64,000 nt of DNA from an alpha proteobacterium AAP38 (GCA_001296005.1 LJHR01000023.1:1-64000); one strand, 5' to 3'; positions 25,482 through 34,726 are shown, numbered from the stretch's first letter. A program made the numbers and translations. Notes: a model not told the origin generated them from the sequence alone.

Positions 25482-25988
25482 ATGTTTGATATCGGCTGGT
25501 CCGAACTGCTTGTGATCGGGGTGGTGGCGTTGATCGTCATCGGTCCGAAGGATTTGCCCAAGGCGTTGAGCACCATGGGCAAATGGATGGCCCGCGCCCG
25601 CGCCATGGCGCGCGAATTCCAGAATAATGTCGATGACATGGTGCGTCAGGCCGAACTGGACGAACTGCGCCAGCAGGTTCAGAAGGCCCGTGATTTCAAC
25701 CTGACGGACGAGCTGGAAAAGAGCATCGATCCCGATGGCGGCGTGCGCAAGACGCTGGCTGTTGAGGATTTCACCAGCCCGGCCCAGACCGCCAAGACGG
25801 ACGACAAGCCCCCTGCCCCGAAGGCCGATGCCAGCGGTGAGGATGTGGCGGACATGGCCAGTGCGGCTTTCCCGCCTGTCCCCGCCCCCATACCGGCACA
25901 GACCGGCACCGCCGCCCCCGATGCTGTCAGCGCCGCTGCTGCCATAACGGCGGCCCCCGTGGAACCCACCAAGGATAAGACGCCTTGA
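25482..25988 (+). CDS. tatB: Sec-independent translocase subunit TatB
   Basis: A 168-residue TatB that, with TatC, recognises twin-arginine signal peptides. The N-terminal membrane helix (FDIGWSELLVIGVVALIVIG) is followed by GPKDLPKAL and a long amphipathic/coiled helix (about 30-90). A Pro/Ala-rich low-complexity tail (about 95-168) is likely disordered. It ends overlapping tatC by 4 bases. Confidence 0.94.
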   Translation: MFDIGWSELLVIGVVALIVIGPKDLPKALSTMGKWMARARAMAREFQNNVDDMVRQAELDELRQQVQKARDFNLTDELEKSIDPDGGVRKTLAVEDFTSPAQTAKTDDKPPAPKADASGEDVADMASAAFPPVPAPIPAQTGTAAPDAVSAAAAITAAPVEPTKDKTP

Positions 25989-26785
25989 GCGAACCGATCG
26001 AACAGGATGAGCTGGACGCCGGCAAGATGCCGCTGCTTGACCATCTGATCGAGCTGCGCAACCGGTTGATGTGGAGCGGCGGGGCGCTGATCGTGGCGTT
26101 TCTGGCCTGCTTTGCGGTCGCCGACCATATCTATCAGTTCCTGATGCACCCGCTGGTGCAGGCACTGGGCGCCAAGGCGGCGGAACGGCGCATGATCTTT
26201 ACCGCCCCGCAGGAATTCTTCCTGACGCAGGTGAAGGTGGCCTTCTGGGCCGGCGCCATGATCGCCTTTCCCATGATCGCCACCCAGATCTACAAGTTCG
26301 TGGCGCCGGGCCTGTACAAGCATGAGCGCAAGGCCTTCGTACCGTTTCTGGTGGCCACACCGGTGCTGTTCGCGCTGGGCGCGTCGCTGGTCTATTTCTT
26401 CATCATGCCCATGGCTTTGAAATTCTTCCTCGGCTTCGAGGTGGAGGCGACGGCGACGACGCTGGCGGTGCAGGCGGAAACGCGGGTGGCGGATTACCTG
26501 TCGCTGATCATGGCATTGATCTTCGCCTTCGGTCTGGCCTTTCAATTGCCGGTGCTGCTGACACTGCTGGCGCGCGTCGGGCTGGTCACGGCGGACGGGC
26601 TGGCGTCCAAGCGGCGCTATGCCATCGTCATCATCTTCGTGGCCGCCGCCATCCTGACCCCGCCCGACGTGATCAGCCAGATCGGCCTCGCCATCCCGCT
26701 GCTGCTTTTGTACGAGGTCTCGGTGTTCATGGCGCGGCGCATTGAAAAAAGCCGGGCGGCGAAGGATGCAGCGGCGGGTGTGTAA
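25985..26785 (+). CDS. tatC: Sec-independent translocase subunit TatC
   Basis: A 266-residue polytopic membrane protein with six hydrophobic segments, the signal-peptide receptor of the Tat pathway. The N-terminal MPLLDHLIELRNRLMWS (about 16-32) is the conserved TatC signature, and FVAPGLYKHERKAFVPFL near 104-121 is the conserved loop. It overlaps tatB by 4 bases. The start codon is a TTG at 25985, fixed by that overlap. Confidence 0.95.
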   Translation: MSEPIEQDELDAGKMPLLDHLIELRNRLMWSGGALIVAFLACFAVADHIYQFLMHPLVQALGAKAAERRMIFTAPQEFFLTQVKVAFWAGAMIAFPMIATQIYKFVAPGLYKHERKAFVPFLVATPVLFALGASLVYFFIMPMALKFFLGFEVEATATTLAVQAETRVADYLSLIMALIFAFGLAFQLPVLLTLLARVGLVTADGLASKRRYAIVIIFVAAAILTPPDVISQIGLAIPLLLLYEVSVFMARRIEKSRAAKDAAAGV

Positions 26786-26792
26786 GCCCGCC

Positions 26793-26817
26793 AATTTCAG
26801 GCCCTGACCTGAATTTT
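26793..26817 (+). terminator. Terminator after tatC
   Basis: A short hairpin (AATTTCAGG with CCTGAATTT, 6-base loop) ending in TTTT lies 8 bases after the tatC stop. Confidence 0.6.
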
Positions 26818-26935
26818 GTCTTCTGAGGTAGAAAACCATACCACTCTGGCTATCCATTTTCCTTTGATGTAGGAAGTTTCCATCGGGGATCATGGAGGCG
26901 ACGGCTTTAGCTGTTGCAACCAGTGGGGGGCAAGC

Positions 26936-27999
26936 ATGGGTTTGTGGCGTCTCTGCTTCGTTGTGCCGGTCTTTGCACTTGCAGCCAGCCTTTCAGCCCA
27001 TGCGCAGACGACGGTCCAGCAGGGGACCTATACCCCCCCAAACGGGCTGAGTGCGGGCGCGACCTTCCGGCATATCCGTTGAGGGAGCGCGATAACTGGA
27101 CCGAAGGTTGGGTTGATCTGCGGTTCAATGTCACCGCCGACGGCAAGGCCCGTGATGTGACCGTCGATTATCAAATGGGCCGGGGCGATTTCGCCAAACA
27201 TACCGCCAAATGGCTGGAGGGGTGCCAGTTCGAACCGGCCAAGCGCGATGGTACGCCGGTGGAGGCGCGCAACCAGTTCCAGCGTTTCTATTTCCGTATT
27301 GAGTCGGCCAATCCCGGCGCCAGCCCGGAGATTATCCGGCGGCTGCGCGCCGTTGACGCCTTGCTTGAACAAGGCAAGGCGGATGAAGCCATGGCGGAAC
27401 TGGACACGGCCAGCAAGGACAGCCGGTTTCTTTATGAGATGGTCCACATCATGGCCCGCAGGGCACAGGCCATGGCCGTTGCCGGCAAGGTCGATCTGGC
27501 CATCCTGTATCTTCAGCAGGTGCGATATAGCGATAGCTTTCTCGGTCCCCGCGAACAGGGCTGGGTAAGGCGGCTGACACTGCGTCTGGCCCTGTCACAG
27601 GGCCTCTATCACGACGCCGTGGACGCTGCCGAGACGATCAAGAATCTGGGTGACAAGGATGCCGACAAGCCTTTGACATCGGCATTGGAGCGTCTGCGCA
27701 AGGCTGTGGAGGATGGGACACCGTTCGGTGTCGACGGTCGCATTCCATCGGAATGCCGTCCGGAAATCTGTTCAGCGGAGCAGCCATCCTGGCGGTATCG
27801 TCCCGTCCGGCGCACCATCTCGCTGACCGATATCAAAGGCGAGTTGGATCGGGTTGAGGCGCGCTGCGATGCCCGCACCTTCAGCGCCAAGGCCGAACCG
27901 GATGTGACCTGGACCATTCCGGCCAGTTGGGGCGAATGCACCGTCAGCATCTTCGGCACGCCCGGCAGCACATTCCGCATCATTGACGAGAATGTGTGA
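26936..27999 (+). CDS. Exported protein with TonB-C-like domain, apparently frameshifted
   Basis: The ATG at 26936 opens a clear signal peptide (residues 1-24, CFVVPVFALAASLSAHAQ), but this frame stops at 27080-27082. The rest lies in the other frame, readable from at least 27040 to 27999, and holds a TonB C-terminal-like domain (EGWVDLRFNVTADGKARDV) and a helical repeat region, about 300 residues. The two join naturally in a run of seven C at 27043-27049: one more C gives a continuous protein of about 354 residues. So this is a sequencing error, a real mutation, or slippage at a homopolymer. The gene is otherwise intact. A start at 26914 in the second frame has no signal peptide. Confidence 0.7.
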
Positions 28000-28001
28000 C
28001 C

Positions 28002-28400
28002 TTACCCACCCGCCGCCGCCACGGCGGTGCGGGTGGAGATCGTCAACGGTGACGGCAGCGCGTCCAGCGCGAACCAGCCCCAGTCTGACATAGCGTCGGG
28101 TTCCATCACCCTGGGTTCCCCCTGCACGATGCGGGCGCGGTGGACGGGGTTGACCCAGTGGCTGGGTCCGGTGGGATCAATCTGGTCCACGACGCAGAGC
28201 AGACCAGTCAGTTCGATGGTTACCCCCAGTTCCTCTGCGATTTCGCGGCGGATCGTGTCGGGGACGGGTTCCAGGAAATCGACCTTGCCGCCGGGCAGGC
28301 CCCAATGGTCTGCCTCCGGATTGCGGCGGCGTTTGACAAGCAGCAGACGGCCCTGTCCGTCAGTGATGAAGGCGCCGCAGCCCACACGGATGATGGTCAT
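28002..28400 (-). CDS. NUDIX hydrolase
   Basis: A 132-residue NUDIX-domain pyrophosphohydrolase. The Nudix box is intact: GGKVDFLEPVPDTIRREI then AEELGV, covering about residues 37-60, with all metal-binding glutamates. The start LLLVKRRRNPEADHWGLPGG resembles nucleotide or mutator-type NUDIX proteins, but the substrate is not predictable. It lies downstream of the Lrp-type regulator on the same strand with an 11-base gap and is probably co-transcribed. Confidence 0.9.
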   Translation of the reverse strand: MTIIRVGCGAFITDGQGRLLLVKRRRNPEADHWGLPGGKVDFLEPVPDTIRREIAEELGVTIELTGLLCVVDQIDPTGPSHWVNPVHRARIVQGEPRVMEPDAMSDWGWFALDALPSPLTISTRTAVAAAGG

Positions 28401-28411
28401 GAGATTATCCT

Positions 28412-28882
28412 TTACCGCATCGGCACGCTGGTGCGTTTGGCAACCGTGCGCAATGTGAAGCTGGACCGTACCCTCGCCACGCCGGGCAGGCGGGTCAGGG
28501 TCTGGGTGTGCAGGCGTTCATAATCGCTGCCATCGGCGACAACGACGCGCAGCATGAAATCGGCGTCGCCCGCCATCAGATAGCATTCCATCACCTCCGG
28601 GCATTCCATCACCTTCGCTTCAAACGCGCGCAGATCCTGATCCTGCTGCCGGTCCAATGTGATCTGCACGAAGACGGACGTGCCACGGCCCAGGGCGGCG
28701 GGGCTGACCAACGCCACATAGCCTTCGATCACGCCCTCATCCTCCAGCCGTTTCAGGCGGCGGTGACAGGCAGATGGCGACAGCCCGACATGGTCGGCAA
28801 GGTCGGCAACGGAGATGCGGCCATCGGCCTGCACCTTTATCAGAATCTTACGATCAATGGCGTCAAGGTCGATTGGCCGCAT
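28412..28882 (-). CDS. Lrp/AsnC-family regulator, likely of alanine dehydrogenase
   Basis: A 156-residue regulator with an N-terminal winged helix (DLDAIDRKILIKVQADGRIS, then recognition helix SPSACHRRLKRLEDEG) and a C-terminal RAM/AsnC ligand-binding domain. The ATG at 28882 is preferred because GGTGG precedes it by a few bases; an ATG at 28894 is also in frame. It is divergent from ald with a gap of 129 bases, the classic arrangement in which an Lrp-type protein controls ald in response to alanine or other amino acids. That link is inferred from position. Confidence 0.9.
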   Translation of the reverse strand: MRPIDLDAIDRKILIKVQADGRISVADLADHVGLSPSACHRRLKRLEDEGVIEGYVALVSPAALGRGTSVFVQITLDRQQDQDLRAFEAKVMECPEVMECYLMAGDADFMLRVVVADGSDYERLHTQTLTRLPGVARVRSSFTLRTVAKRTSVPMR

Positions 28883-29011
28883 AATCCACCGCATATGCCG
28901 AATTTCATGCACGAAACGTCGAAATAGGGCCATGCCAAACCCGGTCTTTGCAAGGACATTCGGTGGGGTTCGGGCGTATTCTCTCCTCACATCCGAACAG
29001 GGAGAAAAAAC

Positions 29012-30121
29012 ATGCTCATCGGCGTTCCGAAAGAGATCAAGAATCACGAATATCGCGTCGGTCTGATCCCCGGCAATGTGCGTCAGCTGACCGTCCATGG
29101 CCATCAGGTGATCGTCCAGAAGGACGCCGGCACCGCCATCGGTCTGACCGACGATCTGTATGTCGCCGCCGGCGCCACCATCGTGGACAGCGCCGAAGAA
29201 ATCTTCGCCCGCGCCGACATGATCGTGAAGGTCAAGGAGCCGCAGCCGGTCGAATGCAAGATGCTGCGTCCCGGTCAGGTCCTGTTCACCTATCTGCATC
29301 TGGCACCCGATCCGGAGCAGACCAAGCTGTTGCAGGAAAGCGGCGCTATCTGCATCGCCTATGAGACCGTGACCGACCGCAATGGCGGCCTGCCCCTGTT
29401 GGCCCCGATGTCGGAAGTGGCTGGGCGCATGTCCATCCAGGCCGGCGCGCACTGCCTGGAGAAGTCCTATGGCGGCATCGGCATCCTGCTGGGCGGCGTG
29501 CCCGGCACGCCCCCGGCCAAGGTCGCCATCATCGGTGGCGGCGTGGTCGGCACCAATGCCGCCCGCATGGCCATGGGCCTGGAAGCCCATGTCACCGTTC
29601 TGGACAAGTCGCTGGATCGGCTGCGTCAGCTGGATCAGCAGTTCGGCCGCCGCCTGAACACCGTCTATGCCAATGTCGAAACCATCGAGCAGGCCGTTCT
29701 GGAAGCCGATCTGGTCATCGGCGCCGTTCTGGTGCCGGGCGCCGAGGCCCCGAAGGTCGTCAGCCGTGAACTGGTTGCCCGCATGAAGAAGGGCGCGGTT
29801 CTGGTCGACGTCGCCATCGATCAGGGCGGCTGCTTTGAGACCAGCCACGCCACCACCCATGCCGACCCGACCTATGTGGTCGATGGCGTGATCCATTACT
29901 GCGTGGCCAACATGCCGGGTGCGGTCGCCCGTACCTCCACCTTCGCGCTGAACAATGCCACGGCCCCATTCGTGCTGGCCCTGGCCGACAAGGGCTGGGT
30001 CAAGGCGCTGAAGGACGATGTGCATCTGCGCAACGGCCTGAACGTCGCCAAGGGCCAGCTGACATATCCCGGCATTGCCCATCTGGGCGCGGTGGTCAGC
30101 GCCGACAGCGTTCTGGGCTGA
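29012..30121 (+). CDS. ald: Alanine dehydrogenase
   Basis: A 369-residue NAD-dependent enzyme that interconverts L-alanine with pyruvate and ammonia. The N-terminal [18 protein letters not shown] and the NAD-binding Rossmann motif [17 protein letters not shown] near 170-186 are typical, and the length is normal. A GGGAG ribosome-binding site precedes the ATG. Two hairpins follow the stop. The divergent Lrp-type gene is its likely regulator. Confidence 0.97.
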   Translation: MLIGVPKEIKNHEYRVGLIPGNVRQLTVHGHQVIVQKDAGTAIGLTDDLYVAAGATIVDSAEEIFARADMIVKVKEPQPVECKMLRPGQVLFTYLHLAPDPEQTKLLQESGAICIAYETVTDRNGGLPLLAPMSEVAGRMSIQAGAHCLEKSYGGIGILLGGVPGTPPAKVAIIGGGVVGTNAARMAMGLEAHVTVLDKSLDRLRQLDQQFGRRLNTVYANVETIEQAVLEADLVIGAVLVPGAEAPKVVSRELVARMKKGAVLVDVAIDQGGCFETSHATTHADPTYVVDGVIHYCVANMPGAVARTSTFALNNATAPFVLALADKGWVKALKDDVHLRNGLNVAKGQLTYPGIAHLGAVVSADSVLG

Positions 30122-30130
30122 GTATAGTAA

Positions 30131-30159
30131 GGGCGGTTCCGGGCCATCGGAACCGCCCC
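30131..30159 (+). other. Hairpin immediately after ald
   Basis: GGGCGGTTCC pairs with GGAACCGCCC across an 8-base loop, 9 bases after the ald stop. It lacks a T run, so it may act as a mRNA 3' end stabiliser upstream of the terminator at 30174. Confidence 0.5.
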
Positions 30160-30173
30160 GCCCACCAAGAAAG

Positions 30174-30206
30174 AAGGCCGGGTCCTGTCGCGGGACCCGG
30201 CCTTTT
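30174..30206. terminator. Terminator between ald and the converging gene
   Basis: AAGGCCGGGTCC pairs with GGACCCGGCCTT with a short loop and a TTTT end on the plus strand; the A-rich 5' side also gives T residues on the minus strand, so it can serve both converging genes. Confidence 0.75.
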
Positions 30207-30242
30207 CCATGGCCCCCTGTGGAGAGGCGTGGGAAAGCTGTT

Positions 30243-30623
30243 TTACGGTGTGCGTTCGGCCACCTGCACCGCGGCGGCGCGGGAGGCGCGTATGGCACCA
30301 GCATAATCCAGGCGAACAGCCGTCAGATCATAGGCGCTGCGGCTGAGCCGGCCCGCGATCATGGCCTGTTCGGACTGCGTCAGGCTGGCGCGCGAGGCGC
30401 GCAGTTCCCGATGCAGGCAATCCTGATAGTCGGCCACGGCTGCCGCATAGGCATCAATGGCCCGGCCCTGCTGTTCCACCGGCTTGCCATCCAGACCCGG
30501 CGCCGGCACGGCGGCGCAGACGCGATCCAGACGCAGGCCCAGGTCATCAGCGGGCGCGGCATGGGCAGGGGTGGACAGAACGGCAGCCAGCAGAAGGGCG
30601 CCGATGGGCAGAACATTCTTCAT
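30243..30623 (-). CDS. Small exported protein, unknown
   Basis: A 126-residue protein with a clear signal peptide (MKNVLPIGALLLAAVLSTPAHAA, 1-23). The mature part is helical with two Cys (near residues 36 and 67) that could form a disulfide in the periplasm. No family is recognised. The ATG at 30623 was chosen because it starts the signal peptide; the frame extends to 30662. It stands alone between a terminator and the AraC-type gene. Confidence 0.75.
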   Translation of the reverse strand: MKNVLPIGALLLAAVLSTPAHAAPADDLGLRLDRVCAAVPAPGLDGKPVEQQGRAIDAYAAAVADYQDCLHRELRASRASLTQSEQAMIAGRLSRSAYDLTAVRLDYAGAIRASRAAAVQVAERTP

Positions 30624-30865
30624 GATAGGTCTCATCGCATGCACTGGCATGGGGTTTGTCACCCCCTTGGCATGGGAGAGTTATGAAGCAGTGCAGGATC
30701 AGGGGCTGTGACGATGCCCACAGAACCATTCCGCCCTGGTCATTGCTGGCATACCGGCGACGCGGTTCAGACGGGGTGGTCGGGTTGGTCGGGGCATCAA
30801 TCATCGTCCCACATTGCCGGGGATGGCGGCATGGGCGTAGGGTTAAACCCCGGTCCCTGCCCTCC

Positions 30866-31699
30866 ATGGATACCAGCCCTTTGTTTCAGGTTACCCGCCT
30901 GCTGACCACCGCCCTGGTTGAGGTCACCGACGCCGTGCATGACGGAGCTGGCGATGAGCTTGTCCAGGAGATGGCGGCGGCCACGCTGGTCCTGCCCTAT
31001 CGCGGGCTGTTCCAATGCCATGTCGTGGATGAACGGGTGGTGGCGGAACCTAATCAGGTTCTGCTGCTGAATGCCCACGTATCGGTGCGGTTCAGCCACC
31101 CCGTGCCGGGTGGGCATGCCAGTCTCCATCTGACCATTGATCCCTCCGTTCTGCGGGAACTGCCGCCGCCCGGCCTGCTGAAGGAGGGGCCGTTGGTGCG
31201 GTTCACACGGCACCGGCTGCGCATTGATCCGCGGGCCCAGGCGCTGACTGCCATGCTGCGCTATTCGCTGATCCAGGGCATCGCCGAACCGTTGGAAGCG
31301 GAAAGCCTGGCGCTGACCCTGGCGCAACGCGCACTGGGGCCGCGCACAGCCCATCTGGCCGAGGGGCGGCTGGGCCAGCAGAAGCTGGTGGACCGGGTCA
31401 AACTGATCCTGTCAGCGGACCTTTCCCGCCGCTGGACCCTGGCCGAGATCGCGGCGGAGACAGGCGGGTCGCCCGTCTATCTGACACAGATGTTCCGGGA
31501 GGTGGAGGGGGTGCCGCTCTACCGCTATCAGACGCGGCTGCGGCTGGCCCGTGCCCTGGACCTGATGCCGGACTATGACGACCTGACGGCGTTGGGCCTG
31601 GATCTGGGTTTCTCCAGCCACAGCCATTTCACGGCGGCCTTCCGCCAGGCCTATGGACGGTCACCCACGGAATTCCGGCAATCGGTCCTTAAACGCTAA
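30866..31699 (+). CDS. AraC-family transcriptional regulator
   Basis: About 277 residues. An N-terminal cupin-like sensing part (about 20-165) and a C-terminal double helix-turn-helix (about 180-275) are seen. The HTH contains WTLAEIAAETGGSPVYLTQM and the family end motif GFSSHSHFTAAFRQAYGRSP. The ATG at 30866 has no good ribosome-binding site and the open frame extends upstream without recognisable domain sequence, so the exact start is uncertain. It lies 64 bases upstream of the small Cys-rich gene and they may be one unit. Confidence 0.85.
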   Translation: MDTSPLFQVTRLLTTALVEVTDAVHDGAGDELVQEMAAATLVLPYRGLFQCHVVDERVVAEPNQVLLLNAHVSVRFSHPVPGGHASLHLTIDPSVLRELPPPGLLKEGPLVRFTRHRLRIDPRAQALTAMLRYSLIQGIAEPLEAESLALTLAQRALGPRTAHLAEGRLGQQKLVDRVKLILSADLSRRWTLAEIAAETGGSPVYLTQMFREVEGVPLYRYQTRLRLARALDLMPDYDDLTALGLDLGFSSHSHFTAAFRQAYGRSPTEFRQSVLKR

Positions 31700-31763
31700 A
31701 GATTTCGACAGCGTGGTTTGGCGGGAACTGGTTTCATCGCCCTTACCAGAGACGTGGGAGGGA

Positions 31764-31913
31764 ATGATGAACCAGAGGACCTGTGCCGCCTGTGACTGTG
31801 ACCTGGATGAACAGCCGATCCGGGTGACGGTGGGCGGACGTACCGTTGAAGTCTGCTGTGACGAGTGCGCGATCAAGCTGAAGGAGGCCCATGCCTCCGC
31901 CCAGGGTGATTAG
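31764..31913 (+). CDS. Small Cys-rich putative metal-binding protein (YHS/TRASH-like)
   Basis: A 49-residue protein with two Cys pairs plus one more: CAACDCDLDEQP near residues 7-18 and VEVCCDECAIKL near 32-43. The C-x2-C ... C-C-x2-C pattern around a central VTVGGRTVEV strand resembles TRASH/YHS-like metal-sensing or metal-carrying peptides. The ATG at 31764 follows GTGGGAGG. It follows an AraC-type regulator, which suggests a metal or stress response, but no ligand can be named. Confidence 0.75.
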   Translation: MMNQRTCAACDCDLDEQPIRVTVGGRTVEVCCDECAIKLKEAHASAQGD

Positions 31914-31944
31914 AGCATTTTTCGGGTCAGCCGAAATTCGCTCT
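31912..31944 (+). other. Hairpin after the Cys-rich gene
   Basis: AGAGC pairs with GCTCT and, inside, TTTCGG with CCGAAA, starting at the stop codon of the small gene. It may terminate or stabilise that transcript; the T tract after it is absent. Confidence 0.4.
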
Positions 31945-32034
31945 GAAATCTCCTGAAGGACAGGCCGGCGGGCGCGGTTCCCGCCGCCCTTTCCCTCTCA
32001 AACCTGATAATTCGAGAAGAAGAGAAACCACGCC

Positions 32035-32886
32035 ATGGCGGGGAACGGGGACGCTTTGCCGATTGCGGGCCGCAGAGGATGGCCAGGATGGCTGTTGGCG
32101 GCCCTGCTGCTGTCGGCACCAGTAAAGGCGCATGATTTCTGGATTGAGCCGCAGCTTTTCCAGGCAGAGCCGGGGCAAGCGGTACCGGCCATGATCTGGG
32201 TCGGTGATCACGGGGTGCGGGAACGCTCCCCCATTCAAGCAAGGCGCATCGTGACATTGCGTAGCCTGGGACCCGGCGGGGGACGCGATCAGGTAGCCGG
32301 CCTGAACCTGGGCGGGGATACGGCGGATATGCACCTGTCGCTGATGGAGACGGGTACGCATCTGCTGATCCTGGAGACAGACCACGCCCCCATTGCCCTG
32401 CACGCCGACCGGTTCAACAGCTACATCCAGCAAGAGGGGCTGACACCGGCCATCGCTTGGCGCCGTGAGCGGGGGCAGGAAGACAGGCCTGGGCGGGAGA
32501 TTTATTGCCGGCGGGCCAAGGCCATCCTGCAGGTGGGTGCCCTCCATCCCGACAGCGCGGCGATCGCGACGCGGGCCACTGGCCTGAACCTGGAAATCGT
32601 GCCGGAGATACATCCGGGTTTGCTGAAACAAGGGCAGGCTCTGCCTGTACGCGTGCTGTTCGATGGGGCCGTCCTGGCCGGGGCCCAGGTCCGGTTGAGC
32701 GACCTGACGGCAGATGGCAGGCCCGTTGACCAGCAGGTGACGGACCATGAGGGCCGCACCCGCTTCGCCATTTCGCATCAGGGGCGCTGGCTCCTGTCGG
32801 TGGTGTGGACGACGCCCATTCCCGACGGGATCGTCGCGGATTTTGAAACCCGTTTTGCCAGCCTGTCCTTTGCGGCGGGCGAATAA
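32035..32886 (+). CDS. DUF4198-family exported protein
   Basis: A 283-residue protein of the DUF4198 family, usually periplasmic and often linked to nickel or cobalt uptake. The predicted signal region ends in the family hallmark PVKAHDFWIEP (about 29-39), which places the first His at the mature N-terminus. Further motifs are GTHLLILETDHAPI and a C-terminal Ig-like end. It is separated by 11 bases from a DUF4331 gene and they are likely co-transcribed. Metal binding is inferred from the family. Confidence 0.82.
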   Translation: MAGNGDALPIAGRRGWPGWLLAALLLSAPVKAHDFWIEPQLFQAEPGQAVPAMIWVGDHGVRERSPIQARRIVTLRSLGPGGGRDQVAGLNLGGDTADMHLSLMETGTHLLILETDHAPIALHADRFNSYIQQEGLTPAIAWRRERGQEDRPGREIYCRRAKAILQVGALHPDSAAIATRATGLNLEIVPEIHPGLLKQGQALPVRVLFDGAVLAGAQVRLSDLTADGRPVDQQVTDHEGRTRFAISHQGRWLLSVVWTTPIPDGIVADFETRFASLSFAAGE

Positions 32887-32897
32887 GGATCAGAGAA

Positions 32898-34082
32898 ATG
32901 GTGCGTTGCCGATCAATCCTTGGTGCCCTGTTGTCATGCCTGTCCCTGATATCGGGGTCCAGGGCCGCAGACCATCTGGACAGCCCGACCGTCATCGCCG
33001 ACCCGCGCGCCGATATTGGCGATCTCTATGCCTGGATGTCGGCGGATACTTCGCGATTAAATCTGGCCCTGACAATTGTGGGGCATGGGTTCGCGCCGGA
33101 CATCGCCTATGAATTCCATATCGGCAGCGGTACGCGGTTCGGGGAGACCGCCCGGTCGATCAGCGTTTATTGCCGTTTTCCCAAACCGGATGCGGGCGAT
33201 TGCCGCCTGGGTGGAGATGACCGGGCGCAGGGCCGGGCCGGAGATGCGGCAGGTATTGTCTCTGGCCATGAGCGGTTCCGGATGTTCGCCGGACTACGGG
33301 ATGACCCGTTCTTCAACAATGTACGCGGGACCCGCGATGCCTACCGCGTGGCGCAGGCGGCGTTGGGGGCCGGTGCCACCGTGGACAAGGACCGCTGCCC
33401 GGCCTTTGACGGGGCCACGGTGGCGGCAATCAGGGAACGCTGGCGGCAGGTGGATGGCGGGCCAGCCACGAACTTCCTGAAAGGCTGGACCCCGGCCAGC
33501 ATCGTGTTGTCCATCGATGTCGCGGCCATCAATGCCGGCGGGCCGATCCTGTCGGTCTGGGCCGCAACGAGGGGGGCGGATCGGCAGATCGACCGCATGG
33601 GCCGTCCCCTGACCGGCAATGCCCTGCTGGGCACCCTGGACCCGGCGGATCAAGCCAATGTCATGAAGGAGGCGTACAATGCCGCCGATCCCGCACACTG
33701 GCCCGATTTCGCGGCGGAGATTGCCAGCAATCTGGGCCTTTATGACGGTTTTGACGGGGTCTGCGGCAATGCGCTGCTGACCGGCGGTGCGGCACCGGCC
33801 GGCCGGCGCTATGACCGGCTGGCCGCCTTTCTGGCCGATGACCGGCTGTGGATCAATTCGGCATCCGGCCAATGCCGTCATTTCGCTGCCGTCGAACTGA
33901 CCGCACTGGCGGGACGGGCGGACCGGGCGGGGGATTGCGGCGGGCGCAGTCCAGGGCAGGATGCCGTCGATATCTACCGCTCGTTGCTGTCCACCGGCCT
34001 GGAAACCGGCATCGACGACGGGGTCGATGGGGATGAAAAGCCACCGTCGGAAACGGTCTTTCCCTTCCTGGCCCCACCCTGA
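32898..34082 (+). CDS. DUF4331-family exported protein
   Basis: A 394-residue protein with a signal peptide (about 1-24, ILGALLSCLSLISGSRAAD) and the family start ADHLDSPTVIADPRADIGDLYAW. DUF4331 proteins are secreted or periplasmic, of unknown function. Cysteines near residues 95, 105, 171, 293 and 330 could form disulfides. It is downstream of and close to the DUF4198 gene. A strong bidirectional terminator separates it from the converging ssb. Confidence 0.82.
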   Translation: MVRCRSILGALLSCLSLISGSRAADHLDSPTVIADPRADIGDLYAWMSADTSRLNLALTIVGHGFAPDIAYEFHIGSGTRFGETARSISVYCRFPKPDAGDCRLGGDDRAQGRAGDAAGIVSGHERFRMFAGLRDDPFFNNVRGTRDAYRVAQAALGAGATVDKDRCPAFDGATVAAIRERWRQVDGGPATNFLKGWTPASIVLSIDVAAINAGGPILSVWAATRGADRQIDRMGRPLTGNALLGTLDPADQANVMKEAYNAADPAHWPDFAAEIASNLGLYDGFDGVCGNALLTGGAAPAGRRYDRLAAFLADDRLWINSASGQCRHFAAVELTALAGRADRAGDCGGRSPGQDAVDIYRSLLSTGLETGIDDGVDGDEKPPSETVFPFLAPP

Positions 34083-34090
34083 CACCAATG

Positions 34091-34124
34091 AAAAAGGCGG
34101 CCCCGACAACGGGCCGCCTTTTTT
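34091..34124. terminator. Bidirectional terminator between DUF4331 gene and ssb
   Basis: AAAAAGGCGGCCC pairs with GGGCCGCCTTTTTT across a 7-base loop; the A and T tracts make it work in both directions for two converging genes. Confidence 0.85.
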
Positions 34125-34144
34125 GATTCCACACAGGACCTGAA

Positions 34145-34726
34145 TCAGAACGGGATTTCGTCGTCCAGATCGGCCGCGGGGCTGGGCCGGCTGCTACCAC
34201 CACCGGAGCCGCCGCGTGAGCCACCGCCACGGTTGCCGCCGCCGTAATCGCCGCCGCCACCGCCATAGGAGCCACCACCCCCGCCGCTGTAACCGCCGCC
34301 GCTGCCACCGCCATAATCGCTGCCACGGTCGTCGTAGCTGCCACCGCCGCCACCAGCGCCCATGCCGCCGCCTTCACGGCCATCCAGCAGGGTCAGTTCG
34401 CCACGGAACTGCCGCAGCACGACCTCCGTCGTGTAACGTTCCTGGCCCTGCTGATCCTGCCACTTGCGGGTCTCAAGCTGGCCCTCGATATAGACCTTGC
34501 TGCCCTTCTTCAGGAAACGCTCGGCCACGCCGACCAGATTTTCGTTGAAGATTACGACGCTGTGCCACTGCGTGCGTTCCTGACGCTCGCCCGTACCACG
34601 GTCCTTCCAGGTTTCTGAGGTGGCGATACGCAGCGTGCAGACCTTGCCGCCATTCTGCAATGACCGGACTTCCGGCTCCTTGCCCAGGTTACCGATGAGG
34701 ATGACCTTGTTGACGCTGCCCGCCAT
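34145..34726 (-). CDS. ssb: Single-stranded DNA-binding protein
   Basis: A 193-residue SSB. The OB fold (about 1-110) starts MAGSVNKVILIGNLGKEPE and contains TSETWKDR and WHSVVIFNENL. A very glycine-rich flexible linker (about 120-180) leads to the acidic tip DDEIPF that recruits partner proteins. The ATG at 34726 begins the domain; the frame is open to 34744. A perfect LexA-type box lies 104 bases upstream, so SOS induction is likely. Confidence 0.97.
   Translation of the reverse strand: MAGSVNKVILIGNLGKEPEVRSLQNGGKVCTLRIATSETWKDRGTGERQERTQWHSVVIFNENLVGVAERFLKKGSKVYIEGQLETRKWQDQQGQERYTTEVVLRQFRGELTLLDGREGGGMGAGGGGGSYDDRGSDYGGGSGGGYSGGGGGSYGGGGGDYGGGNRGGGSRGGSGGGSSRPSPAADLDDEIPF

Noticed and set aside
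23354-25639. 761-codon open frame on the minus strand opposite the ABC ATPase, DUF1850 and tatA genes
   Set aside because: It spans several genes with clear motifs on the other strand and its translation is low-complexity, rich in His, Gln and Arg.
34200-34380. Apparent tandem repeat of GCC-rich units
   Set aside because: This is the glycine-rich linker of SSB read on the other strand, a normal low-complexity coding region.
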